From Candidatus Aenigmatarchaeota archaeon (GTDB lineage: Archaea; Aenigmatarchaeota; Aenigmatarchaeia; Aenigmatarchaeales; Aenigmatarchaeaceae): a stretch of DNA of 8,844 bases. The position numbers and the translations under genes were made by a program. Of this stretch, positions 1 to 4,918 are shown piece by piece; position 1 is the stretch's first letter; each line of letters starts with the position of its first letter. The stretch covers positions 1-8,844 of the forward strand of contig JAAOXY010000036.1 of NCBI GenBank assembly GCA_018221065.1. The letters run 5' to 3'. The notes beneath the pieces were generated by a model. That model made no database searches, was not told the origin of the DNA, and worked only from the letters and a program-made list of their open reading frames with translations.

Positions 1-84
1 AAGAAAGAGGAACCTGTAGAAGAAAAGAAAGAGGAACCTGTAGAAGAAAAGAAAGAGGAACCTGTAGAAGAAAAGAAAGAGGAG
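1..84 (+). repeat. 24-bp coding tandem repeat in the uS3 tail
   Basis: Three identical 24-bp units lie at 1-24, 25-48 and 49-72, followed by a half unit at 73-84 that differs only in its last base (GAG instead of GAA). The unit is exactly eight codons, so copy number can change without breaking the frame. The array starts at the window edge and may continue upstream. Perfect identity between copies points to recent slippage or duplication. Confidence 0.95.
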
Positions 85-123
85 AAGAAAGAAGATGGCA
101 ATAATACAGAAGAAAGCAATTAA
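1..123 (+). CDS. rps3: 30S ribosomal protein uS3, C-terminal tail (partial)
   Basis: Frame 1 is open from the window edge to TAA at 121-123 and gives 40 codons. It encodes an 8-residue repeat (KKEEPVEE, three identical copies), then a Lys/Glu stretch and the end DGNNTEESN. The identity is inferred from position: in archaeal operons uS3 directly precedes uL29, and archaeal uS3 often ends in a charged, low-complexity tail. No uS3 core (KH domains, which bind rRNA near the mRNA entry site) is visible here, so the protein itself is not seen directly. The last 29 nt overlap the start of uL29. The tail is expected to be disordered and solvent-exposed. The alternative is another upstream gene with a charged tail, which is less likely given the conserved order. 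Confidence 0.75.
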   Translation, partial: KKEEPVEEKKEEPVEEKKEEPVEEKKEEKKEDGNNTEESN

Positions 124-325
124 GGAAATGAGTAATGATGATATTCATAAGAAAATTACAGAGTTTAGACTAGAGTTAGCTAAAGAAAAAGCTCAGATAA
201 TTGTTGGTGGTAGTCCAACAAGTACAGGAAGAGTTTCACAGATAAGAAAAGCTATTGCTAAACTTTTAACTGAAAATAAAATGAGACAAATTAAAGGAGG
301 AGAGTCTACTGGCAGAAGTATGTAA
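95..325 (+). CDS. rpl29: 50S ribosomal protein uL29
   Basis: A 76-residue protein of the uL29 family, a small helical-hairpin protein near the exit of the large-subunit peptide tunnel. The start MAIIQKKAIKEMS and the later G-R-V-S-Q-I-R-K-A-I-A-K segment (about residues 45-56) match the archaeal uL29 pattern, in which the R-x-x-R/K-x-x-I-A helix contacts 23S rRNA. The length is normal, with a slightly extended Gly/Ser-rich C-terminus (KGGESTGRSM). The ATG lies inside the uS3 tail (29-nt overlap) and is preceded by GAGGAG at 79-84, formed by the last, altered repeat unit. Its own final codons carry the SD of aIF1 (293-300). Confident. Confidence 0.93.
   Translation: MAIIQKKAIKEMSNDDIHKKITEFRLELAKEKAQIIVGGSPTSTGRVSQIRKAIAKLLTENKMRQIKGGESTGRSM
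293..300 (+). promoter_or_regulatory. Strong Shine-Dalgarno for aIF1, inside uL29
   Basis: AAAGGAGG is the best anti-SD match near this junction. It ends 8 nt before CTG at 309, a normal SD distance, but 65 nt before the first in-frame ATG at 366. The ATG at 320 that it could also serve is followed at once by TAA. The site therefore supports initiation near 309. Confidence 0.75.
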
Positions 326-614
326 AGTTTGTGGTCTTCCCAAAGAACTTTGTGTCTGTGGAGCCATGGCAAAGGAAGCAGCTAAAATCAAGGTCTATAC
401 TGTTCGAAGACGTTTCAGAAAATTTGTAACAGTAGTTGAAGGCGTTGAAAAAGATGCTAATCCAAAGCAAGTGTCAACGAAACTGAAATCAAAGTTGGCA
501 TGTGGTGGAACTTTCAAAAACAACAGAATCGAATTGCAAGGAGATCATAAAGCAAGAGTAAAACAGCTCCTGATCAAGATGGGCTTCTCTGAAGACCAAA
601 TAGAAGTTGAGTGA
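309..614 (+). CDS. Translation initiation factor aIF1 (SUI1/eIF1 family), probable CTG start
   Basis: aIF1 binds the small subunit at the P site and helps discriminate correct start codons. The SUI1 core is clear: a basic β-strand region (IKVYTVRRRFRKFVTVVEG), then ACGGT at residues 64-68 and ELQGDH at 75-80. An ATG-only reading starts at 366 and gives 82 residues. In frame upstream, however, the sequence encodes C5-x2-C8-x6-C15-x-C17 (CKVCGLPKELCVC), which closely matches the N-terminal zinc knuckle of many archaeal aIF1 proteins such as that of Methanocaldococcus (recalled, not searched). The frame is closed by TGA at 282-284 and contains no ATG, GTG or TTG before 366. CTG at 309, 8 nt after GGAGG, would give LAEVCKVCG and 101 residues. 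The gene then overlaps uL29 by 17 nt. The family call is very sure, the CTG start probable. Confidence 0.9.
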   Translation: MAEVCKVCGLPKELCVCGAMAKEAAKIKVYTVRRRFRKFVTVVEGVEKDANPKQVSTKLKSKLACGGTFKNNRIELQGDHKARVKQLLIKMGFSEDQIEVE

Positions 615-615
615 T

Positions 616-897
616 ATGGCGATAACAATCAAGAACCTGATAAGACATGAACTTATTGGCCTTGGTGTTGCTGTTGATGAATGTACGAATAAAACTAGCA
701 TTGGAACAAAAGGAAACGTAATAAACGAAACAAAAAAATTGCTGGTGATAAGAACTAGAAAAGGAGACAAGAAAGTTCAAAAAAGTAATTCAAAGTTCAT
801 ATTCACTTTGCCTAACGGCAAAAAAGTCAAAGTCGATGGAAAAAGAATTGACATGCGACCTGAAGAAAGAATAAAAGCAAGGGTGAAAAAATGGTGA
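616..897 (+). CDS. rnp1: RNase P protein subunit Rpp29 (Pop4/Rnp1)
   Basis: A 93-residue protein of the archaeal RNase P component 1 family, which has an Sm-like β-barrel and, with Rpp21, supports the specificity domain of the RNase P RNA in pre-tRNA 5' cleavage. The sequence shows the family pattern: an N-terminal helix (NLIRHELIGLGV), the T-S-I-G-T-K-G-N-V-I-N-E-T strand region, then L-V-I-R-T and a basic end with RPEERIKARVKKW. ATG at 616 is chosen over TTG at 607, which lies in the end of aIF1, because the protein MAITIKNLIRHEL then starts as in relatives. It begins 1 nt after the aIF1 stop and overlaps uS17 by 7 nt. Its place between aIF1 and uS17 is the usual archaeal order. Confidence 0.92.
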   Translation: MAITIKNLIRHELIGLGVAVDECTNKTSIGTKGNVINETKKLLVIRTRKGDKKVQKSNSKFIFTLPNGKKVKVDGKRIDMRPEERIKARVKKW

Positions 898-1226
898 AAA
901 AAAATATCGGAATAGAAGCAAAACAACCTGAAAATACATGTGAGGATTCAAAATGTCCTTGGCATGGACAGCTCTCACTTAGAGGTAGAGTTTTCACAGG
1001 AACAGTTGTAAGTAATGGTGGAAAAAATACTGTTATAGTTAGATGGCATTATAATTATTTTATTTCAAAGTATGAGCGATATGAAAGAAGAAATACATCT
1101 GTTTCAGCTTATAATCCTGATTGTATTAATGCAAAGAAAGGCGACATAGTAAAAATTGCAGAGTGTCGTCCAATAAGTAAAACAAAATCATTCGCAGTGA
1201 TTGAAAAAGTAGGTGTTAAACAATGA
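891..1226 (+). CDS. rps17: 30S ribosomal protein uS17
   Basis: 111 residues. uS17 is an OB-fold primary binder of 16S rRNA (helices 7 and 11). Archaeal hallmarks are clear: N-terminal IGIEAKQPE, then C17-EDSK-C22-PWHG, the RGRVFTGTVVS strand, KYERYERR at about residues 60-67, and INAKKGDIVKIAECRPISKTKSF. The length matches archaeal relatives. The ATG overlaps the Rpp29 stop as ATGGTGA, and GGGTGA at 881-886 is a good SD 4 nt upstream. It ends by ATGA overlap with uL14, whose SD (AGGTG at 1211-1215) lies in the VGVKQ codons of this gene. Very confident. Confidence 0.97.
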   Translation: MVKKNIGIEAKQPENTCEDSKCPWHGQLSLRGRVFTGTVVSNGGKNTVIVRWHYNYFISKYERYERRNTSVSAYNPDCINAKKGDIVKIAECRPISKTKSFAVIEKVGVKQ

Positions 1227-1621
1227 AATCAATAACAGCTAACGTTACAAGAGGTCTGGTAATAGGAAGTAGAATAAAATGTGCAGACAATAGTGGCGCA
1301 ACTGATTTATCAATAATTGCTGTAAAAGGTTTTCATGGTGTAAAAAGAAGATTACCAGGTGCTGGTATTGCATCTTGGGTAATTTGTGCTGTAAAGAAAG
1401 GAAATCCAAAGATGAAGCACCAAGTGGTACAAGCTGTCATTGTTAGACAGAGAAAAGAATACAGAAGAAAAACTGGAATGAGAATAAAATTTGAAGATAA
1501 TGCTGCAGTATTAATTAATGAAAAAGGCGATCCTAGAGGAACAAGAATCAAAGGACCAATCGCAAAAGAAGTTGTTGAAAGATTTTCAACTGTAGGTAAA
1601 ATTGCATCAACGGTGGTATAA
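1223..1621 (+). CDS. rpl14: 50S ribosomal protein uL14
   Basis: 132 residues, the normal archaeal length. uL14 lies at the subunit interface and forms an intersubunit bridge, near the site where late assembly and anti-association factors bind. Diagnostic segments are RGLVIGSRIKCADNSGA at residues 10-26, AVIVRQRKEYRR at 71-82, and FEDNAAVLINEKGDPRGTRIKGPIAKE from 90. The start is fixed by the ATGA overlap with uS17. The stop TAA shares its last A with the ATG of uL24 (TAATG), so translation is probably coupled. The last codons (ACG GTG GTA) contain GGTGGT, the likely SD for uL24. Very confident. Confidence 0.98.
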   Translation: MKSITANVTRGLVIGSRIKCADNSGATDLSIIAVKGFHGVKRRLPGAGIASWVICAVKKGNPKMKHQVVQAVIVRQRKEYRRKTGMRIKFEDNAAVLINEKGDPRGTRIKGPIAKEVVERFSTVGKIASTVV

Positions 1622-1995
1622 TGAAATCAGCAAAACCAAATAAACAAAGAAAAGCAAGATATCAAGCACCTCTGCATGGAAAGCGGAAATTGCTAGGTGC
1701 ACATCTAGCAAAGAATTTGAGAGAACAATGGAATAAAAGATCAATTACTTTGAGAAAAGGTGATGAAGTAAAGGTAATGAGAGGAAAATTTGCTGGTGAA
1801 AATGGAAAGATATCTAAGATAGACTTGAAAAGAACAAAAATTTACATTGATAGTATAAAGAGAAAGAAAGTATCTGGTGAGGAAGTTCATATTCCTTTGA
1901 GTCCATCAAACATTCTAATTACAAATCCAGTAATGGATGATCCAAAAAGAAAGAAAGTAGTACAAAGAACAATCAAAAAGGAAAAGGTGGAATAA
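1621..1995 (+). CDS. rpl24: 50S ribosomal protein uL24
   Basis: 124 residues. uL24 nucleates 50S assembly by binding the 5' domain of 23S rRNA. The N-terminal S-A-K-P-N-K-Q-R-K-A-R-Y-Q-A-P-L-H part is typical of the archaeal/eukaryotic (L26-like) form. A KOW motif follows at about residues 44-70 (LRKGDEVKVMRGKFAGENGKI), then VHIPLSPSNILI. The start is the ATG of the TAATG junction with uL14. The gene ends with AAG GTG GAA TAA, whose GGTGG is the SD of eS4, and gives the C-terminus K-V-E that recurs in this window. Very confident. Confidence 0.97.
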   Translation: MKSAKPNKQRKARYQAPLHGKRKLLGAHLAKNLREQWNKRSITLRKGDEVKVMRGKFAGENGKISKIDLKRTKIYIDSIKRKKVSGEEVHIPLSPSNILITNPVMDDPKRKKVVQRTIKKEKVE

Positions 1996-1999
1996 AATG
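1983..1999 (+). promoter_or_regulatory. uL24/eS4 junction module (SD, stop and start)
   Basis: AAAGGTGGAATAAAATG joins the last codons of uL24, its TAA and the ATG of eS4. The same 17 bases occur at 6737-6753 at the uS5/uL30 junction. GGTGG is complementary to the archaeal anti-SD. Confidence 0.8.
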
Positions 2000-2668
2000 G
2001 CATGGTTAAAAAGACTAGCAACACCAAAATGGTGGCCAATTAAAAGAAAGGTAAATAAATTCGTAGCTGTACCTAGAGGTCCATATTCAGAATGTTTACC
2101 TTTAGTGGTTATAATTAGAGATGTATTTGGAGTTGCTGATAATGGTAGAGAAGCAAAGAAAGTTATCAAAGCAGGAGATGTTTTGATAGATGGTGTGAAA
2201 AGAAAGGATCCTAATTTTGGTGTTGGAAAAATGAGTTTAATAGAAATACCAAAATTAAATAAATCTTGGAGAGTAGTTTCAAGAAAAGGTTTCACATTTG
2301 TTGAAACAACTGGTGATGATTCAAAATTAAAAGTTTGTAAGATATTGGATAAAACAATTTTGAAAGGTGCAAAGATACAATTGAACCTTGATGGTGGTAG
2401 AAATCTTATAACAACAGAAAATTATTCAACTGGAGATTCTCTTGTGTTAAAGATGCCAGAACAACAAGTTGTTGATGTAATAAAGATGGACAAAGGTTCA
2501 TTGGCACTTGTATCAAAAGGAAAGAAAGCTGGTAAGTTTGCAGTTATTGATGAAATTGATAACAAAAATAGAAGAGCATGGTTAAAAGAAGGAGAAAAAA
2601 GATTTGAAGTTCCTTTGAATGCTTTGTTGGCAATAGGTAAAGACAAACCATTAGTTAAATTAGAGTGA
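1997..2668 (+). CDS. rps4e: 30S ribosomal protein eS4
   Basis: 223 residues of the archaeal/eukaryotic eS4 family, a 5'-domain 16S rRNA binder with S4-type RNA-binding, central and KOW domains. LKRLATPKWWPIKRK (residues 4-18) is the signature start; relatives usually carry a few more basic residues before it, and the protein is slightly shorter than usual. The S4-like part covers about residues 34-85 (LPLVVIIRDVFGVA to GDVLIDGVKRKDPNFGVGKMSLIEI). A KOW-like segment with G-K-K-A-G-K-F-A-V-I-D-E-I lies near residues 170-190. The ATG follows the uL24 stop by 1 nt with AAGGTGG upstream. The TGA stop is part of the GTGAT that serves as SD for uL5. Very confident. Confidence 0.96.
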   Translation: MAWLKRLATPKWWPIKRKVNKFVAVPRGPYSECLPLVVIIRDVFGVADNGREAKKVIKAGDVLIDGVKRKDPNFGVGKMSLIEIPKLNKSWRVVSRKGFTFVETTGDDSKLKVCKILDKTILKGAKIQLNLDGGRNLITTENYSTGDSLVLKMPEQQVVDVIKMDKGSLALVSKGKKAGKFAVIDEIDNKNRRAWLKEGEKRFEVPLNALLAIGKDKPLVKLE

Positions 2669-2669
2669 T
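2665..2669 (+). promoter_or_regulatory. SD GTGAT for uL5 containing the eS4 stop codon
   Basis: GTGAT can pair with AUCAC in the expected 3' end of archaeal 16S rRNA. It contains the TGA of eS4 and ends 4 nt before ATG at 2674. It supports ATG 2674 over the GTG at 2665 and over ATG 2683. A near-identical arrangement occurs at 4261-4272. Confidence 0.65.
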
Positions 2670-2673
2670 AATT

Positions 2674-3174
2674 ATGAATTCAATGCGTGAGATAAAATTG
2701 GAAAAAGTGACCTTGAACATAGGTTGCGGTGAACCAGGTGAAAAGCTGGAAAAAGCAAAGAAATTGCTAGCTTCACTCACAGGTAAAAAAATAGTTGAGA
2801 CGCATACAACAAAGAGATCAACTTTTGGTACTCCAAAAGGAAGAGCAATCGGTTGTAAGATTACTCTTAGAGGAAATGTTGCTACTGATATGTTGAAAAG
2901 AGTATTAGAGTCAATTGATTTGAAAGTTAAGAGACAATCATTTGATGCTCAAGGTAATGTTTCATTTGGCGTAAAAGAACATATCCAAATACCAGGTGTA
3001 AAATATGATCCTGATATTGGAATATATGGAATGGATATTTGTGTTACGCTCAAGAGAAAAGGATTTAGAATAATGAGAAAAAGAAATCCAACAAAAATCA
3101 GTGAGAGCCACAAAATAACTCCGGAAGATTCGGAGAAGTGGTTTATTGAAAATTTCGATGTAAAGGTTGAATGA
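2674..3174 (+). CDS. rpl5: 50S ribosomal protein uL5
   Basis: 166 residues from ATG 2674. uL5 binds 5S rRNA and the P-site tRNA elbow in the central protuberance, where uL18 from this operon also sits. Diagnostic segments are MREIKLEKVTLNIGCGEPGEKLEKAKKLL, the THTTKRSTFGTPKGRAIGCKITLRG stretch, FGVKEHIQIPGVKYDPDIGIYGMDI and CVTLKRKGFRIMRKR, all as in archaeal uL5. ATG 2674 has GTGAT 4 nt upstream. ATG 2683, giving MREIKLEK, would match the most compact relatives but has a longer SD gap. The gene ends AAG GTT GAA TGA, again K-V-E, 1 nt before uS14. Very confident of the family. Confidence 0.97.
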   Translation: MNSMREIKLEKVTLNIGCGEPGEKLEKAKKLLASLTGKKIVETHTTKRSTFGTPKGRAIGCKITLRGNVATDMLKRVLESIDLKVKRQSFDAQGNVSFGVKEHIQIPGVKYDPDIGIYGMDICVTLKRKGFRIMRKRNPTKISESHKITPEDSEKWFIENFDVKVE

Positions 3175-3175
3175 T

Positions 3176-3334
3176 ATGAAGTCAATAAAAAAAGATAGAA
3201 AATTTGGTAAGTCATTGGCAGAGTGCAGAATATGCGGAAAGCATTCAGGAGTAATAAAAAAATATGGATTGAATTACTGTAGACAATGCTTTAGAGAAGT
3301 TGCCAAAAAAGTTGGTTTCAAAAAGTACATGTAG
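3176..3334 (+). CDS. rps14: 30S ribosomal protein uS14, zinc-binding type
   Basis: A 52-residue gene found by reading between uL5 and uS8. uS14 assembles late in the 30S head next to uS3 and uS10. Four cysteines form C17-x2-C20-x14-C35-x2-C38 (ECRICG and YCRQCFRE), the zinc ribbon of the archaeal and C+ bacterial form. The ending FREVAKKVGFKKYM is close to the usual archaeal end. The length is normal for the zinc form. ATG 3176 is 1 nt after the uL5 stop, with AAGGTTGA just upstream. The TAG stop leads directly into GGTG, the SD of uS8. Order uL5-uS14-uS8 is conserved. Very confident. Confidence 0.97.
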   Translation: MKSIKKDRKFGKSLAECRICGKHSGVIKKYGLNYCRQCFREVAKKVGFKKYM

Positions 3335-3342
3335 GTGTTAAT

Positions 3343-3729
3343 ATGAGGCATGATTTATTATCAGACGTTTTGTCAAGCATAAAGAACGGCGATAAAGTAG
3401 GAAAGAGAAAAATAATTGTACCTTCGTCAAAGATGACAAAAGAAGTGTTAATCTTGATGCAAAAGCATGAGTACATTGGTAATTTTGAATATATCGATGA
3501 TGGTAAAGGTGGAAAGTTCAAGATATCTTTGTTAGGTAATGTGAATAAATGCGGTTCAATAAGACCACGTTATTCTGTTGCAGCTGACGGGTATGGAAAA
3601 TATAAGAGAAGATTCCTTCCTGCATCAGGTTTCGGTATGCTGATAGTGACAACATCAAAAGGAATTATGATACATAGAGAAGCTGAAAAGAGTAATCTTG
3701 GAGGAAAACTCTTAGCATTTGTATATTGA
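3343..3729 (+). CDS. rps8: 30S ribosomal protein uS8
   Basis: 128 residues. uS8 binds 16S rRNA helix 21 and organises the platform; in several lineages it is also a translational repressor of its operon through an rRNA-like mRNA site. The archaeal form is recognised by DLLSDVLSSIKNGDKVGKRKIIVPSSKM at the start, IRPRYSVAADGYGKYKRRFLPASGFGMLIVTTSKGIMIHREA near the end, and the terminal LGGKLLAFVY. ATG 3343 has GGTG at 3334-3337, overlapping the TAG of uS14, at a 5-nt gap. No rRNA-mimic repressor hairpin was identified by eye near uL5. The gap to uL6 is 10 nt, joint largest in the window. Very confident. Confidence 0.97.
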   Translation: MRHDLLSDVLSSIKNGDKVGKRKIIVPSSKMTKEVLILMQKHEYIGNFEYIDDGKGGKFKISLLGNVNKCGSIRPRYSVAADGYGKYKRRFLPASGFGMLIVTTSKGIMIHREAEKSNLGGKLLAFVY

Positions 3730-3739
3730 GTGATGTAAT

Positions 3740-4264
3740 ATGGAAAAACTAGTTTCAGTACCAGAAGGAGTGCAAGTTGAAATTGATAGTTTCAAAGTTT
3801 CTGTTAGTGCTGAAAAGGGAAAACTTGAAAGAGATTTCATGGATCCTTTGTTCAAAAGATACTTGAAGATAGAAAAGATTGATGATAAAGTAAAAGTCTT
3901 TTCAATATCTGATAAAAGAAAACAGAAAGCAATAGTTGGTACTGTTGCTGCACATATACGAAATATGATAGAAGGTGTGCTTAATGGTTATGAAAAGAAA
4001 TTGAAGATAGCTTACATTCATTTTCCTTTTACAGTAAAGGTTGAAGGTAATGTTGTTAATATTACAAATTTCTTGGGTGAGAAATCTCCAAGATTTGCAA
4101 AGATAATTGGCGATGCAAAGGTCGAAGTTAAAGGAGATCAAATAACAGTTGCAGGAATAAATAAAGAAGAAGTTGGACAGACTGCTGGTAATATTGAGCT
4201 TGCAACTAAAGTAAAGCGATACGATAGAAGAATATTCCAAGATGGTGTATTTTTACTGAAGTGA
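3740..4264 (+). CDS. rpl6: 50S ribosomal protein uL6
   Basis: 174 residues. uL6 binds near the sarcin-ricin loop and factor-binding centre through two repeated α/β domains. Seen: domain 1 with VSVPEGVQVEIDSFKVSVSAEKGKLERDF; the middle A-H-I-R-N-M-I-E-G-V-L-N-G-Y-E-K-K-L-K; and domain 2 ending EEVGQTAGNIELATKVKRYDRRIFQDGVFLL, which matches archaeal/eukaryotic uL6 (L9e). Length is normal. GAGTGAT at 3728-3734, 5 nt before ATG, is the SD and overlaps the uS8 stop. The TGA at the end lies in the GTGAT used by eL32. Very confident. Confidence 0.97.
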   Translation: MEKLVSVPEGVQVEIDSFKVSVSAEKGKLERDFMDPLFKRYLKIEKIDDKVKVFSISDKRKQKAIVGTVAAHIRNMIEGVLNGYEKKLKIAYIHFPFTVKVEGNVVNITNFLGEKSPRFAKIIGDAKVEVKGDQITVAGINKEEVGQTAGNIELATKVKRYDRRIFQDGVFLLK

Positions 4265-4265
4265 T
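4261..4265 (+). promoter_or_regulatory. SD GTGAT for eL32 containing the uL6 stop codon
   Basis: GTGAT carries the uL6 TGA and lies 4 nt before ATG 4270. The 12-nt string GTGATGATTATG differs from the eS4/uL5 junction GTGATAATTATG by one base. It argues for ATG 4270 over GTG 4261 and ATG 4264. Confidence 0.65.
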
Positions 4266-4269
4266 GATT

Positions 4270-4746
4270 ATGAGAATAACAAAAAAACCAAAATTCATAA
4301 GATCCGGTGGAAAGAATAGGAAAAAAGTCGGAGAGAAATGGAGAAGACCTAGAGGAAGAACTAACAAATTACGACAACATAAGAAAAATAGAGGACGTCT
4401 TCCACATCCAGGTTACGGTACTCCTGCTACTTTGAGAGGTTTGCATCCATCAGGATTAGAAGAGGTTTTGATAGCTAATGTTACAGGTATGGAAAATTAT
4501 GATAAAGAAAAGCAGGCTTTGAGAATAGAAGCAAAAGTTGGTGCTTTAAAGAGAATAGAGATTCAGAAGAAAGCAGAAGAATTGGGAATTAGAATCTTAA
4601 ATCCAAAAAAGATTGAAGCTAAAAAACCAAAGCTAAAGAAAGAAGTTAAACTTGTAGAAAAGAAGGAAGAAGTAACAAAAGCAGTAAAGGAAGAAGTAAC
4701 AAAAGTAGTAAAGGAAGAAATAACAAAAGCGGTAAAGAAAGAGTGA
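4270..4746 (+). CDS. rpl32e: 50S ribosomal protein eL32 with repeat tail
   Basis: 158 residues from ATG 4270. eL32 is an archaeal/eukaryotic large-subunit protein. The core is clear: KKPKFIRSGGKNRKKVGEKWRRPRG (residues 5-29), GYGTPATLRGLHPSGLEEVLIANV (about 48-72) and the helix KAEELGIRILNPKK near residue 110. After it comes a tail of about 44 residues, rich in Lys and Glu, with three 8-residue units of the form KEEVTKAV. Archaeal eL32 length varies, and the core ends where many relatives end, so the tail is extra. The start is set by the GTGAT SD at 4261-4265. The gene ends GAG TGA, part of GAGTGAT upstream of the zinc-ribbon ORF. Family call very confident. Confidence 0.95.
   Translation: MRITKKPKFIRSGGKNRKKVGEKWRRPRGRTNKLRQHKKNRGRLPHPGYGTPATLRGLHPSGLEEVLIANVTGMENYDKEKQALRIEAKVGALKRIEIQKKAEELGIRILNPKKIEAKKPKLKKEVKLVEKKEEVTKAVKEEVTKVVKEEITKAVKKE
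4663..4734 (+). repeat. 24-bp imperfect coding repeat in the eL32 tail
   Basis: Three units of eight codons (4663-4686, 4687-4710, 4711-4734) encode KEEVTKAV, KEEVTKVV and KEEITKAV. They differ by a few bases each, so the array is older than the perfect one at 1-84, but it has the same period. The hydrophobic residues recur in a spacing compatible with an amphipathic helix. Confidence 0.9.
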
Positions 4747-4747
4747 T
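4741..4747 (+). promoter_or_regulatory. SD GAGTGAT for the zinc-ribbon ORF
   Basis: GAGTGAT contains the eL32 stop and ends 3 nt before ATG 4751. It is the same SD type as at uL6, uL5 and eL32, and supports the 55-residue ORF being a translated gene. Confidence 0.65.
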
Positions 4748-4750
4748 ATT

Positions 4751-4918
4751 ATGTTTATAGTAATGACAAAAAACCATTGCCCATCATGTGGAATAAAAGG
4801 AGATTTGTGGAAGAGAAAGCCAGAAGTTAGAATATGTCCTGGATGCAATACATATTTCAATGAATTTGGAATTGTTGTTGAATCAATGGTTGATAACGAT
4901 GAGGTGTCATTTTCATGA
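4751..4918 (+). CDS. Small zinc-ribbon protein of unknown function (55 aa)
   Basis: I do not recognise this as a known member of the operon. It encodes 55 residues, with C10-x2-C13-x15-C29-x2-C32 (HCPSCGIKGDLW and RICPGCN), a classic zinc-ribbon spacing, then YFNEFGIVVE and an acidic end. The spacing and the following hydrophobic strand resemble the N-terminal ribbon of TFB/TFIIB and also small ribosomal ribbons such as eS27, but neither match is firm. It lies where archaea normally have eL32 directly followed by eL19. The SD (GAGTGAT) upstream and the ATGA overlap with eL19 show that it is built into the transcript and translated in series. A second ATG at 4763 would remove four residues but has no good SD. 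It is likely cytoplasmic: no membrane segment or signal peptide. The ORF is sure; a role in ribosome assembly or nucleic-acid binding is a guess. Confidence 0.88.
   Translation: MFIVMTKNHCPSCGIKGDLWKRKPEVRICPGCNTYFNEFGIVVESMVDNDEVSFS

Noticed and set aside
1..84. CRISPR-like or regulatory repeat array
   Set aside because: Units are contiguous with no spacers, are a multiple of three and encode an open charged tail.
281..330. Frameshift from uL29 into the aIF1 frame, making a fusion
   Set aside because: uL29 ends normally at ATG TAA, no slippery heptamer is evident, and a strong SD is already placed for independent initiation.
366..614. aIF1 as an 82-residue protein starting at ATG 366
   Set aside because: It omits an in-frame, family-typical four-cysteine knuckle and lacks a well-placed SD; the start near 309 explains both. 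Kept only as a fallback start.
607..615. TTG 607 as Rpp29 start
   Set aside because: It lies in the aIF1 coding end, has no better SD than ATG 616, and adds three residues not expected in the family.
1915..2295. Long antisense ORF of 126 codons opposite eS4
   Set aside because: It mirrors a conserved gene; its Phe/Leu/Ser-rich content is what the reverse complement of AAA/GAA/AGA-rich codons yields, and no SD or homology is seen. The same applies to the other minus-strand ORFs.
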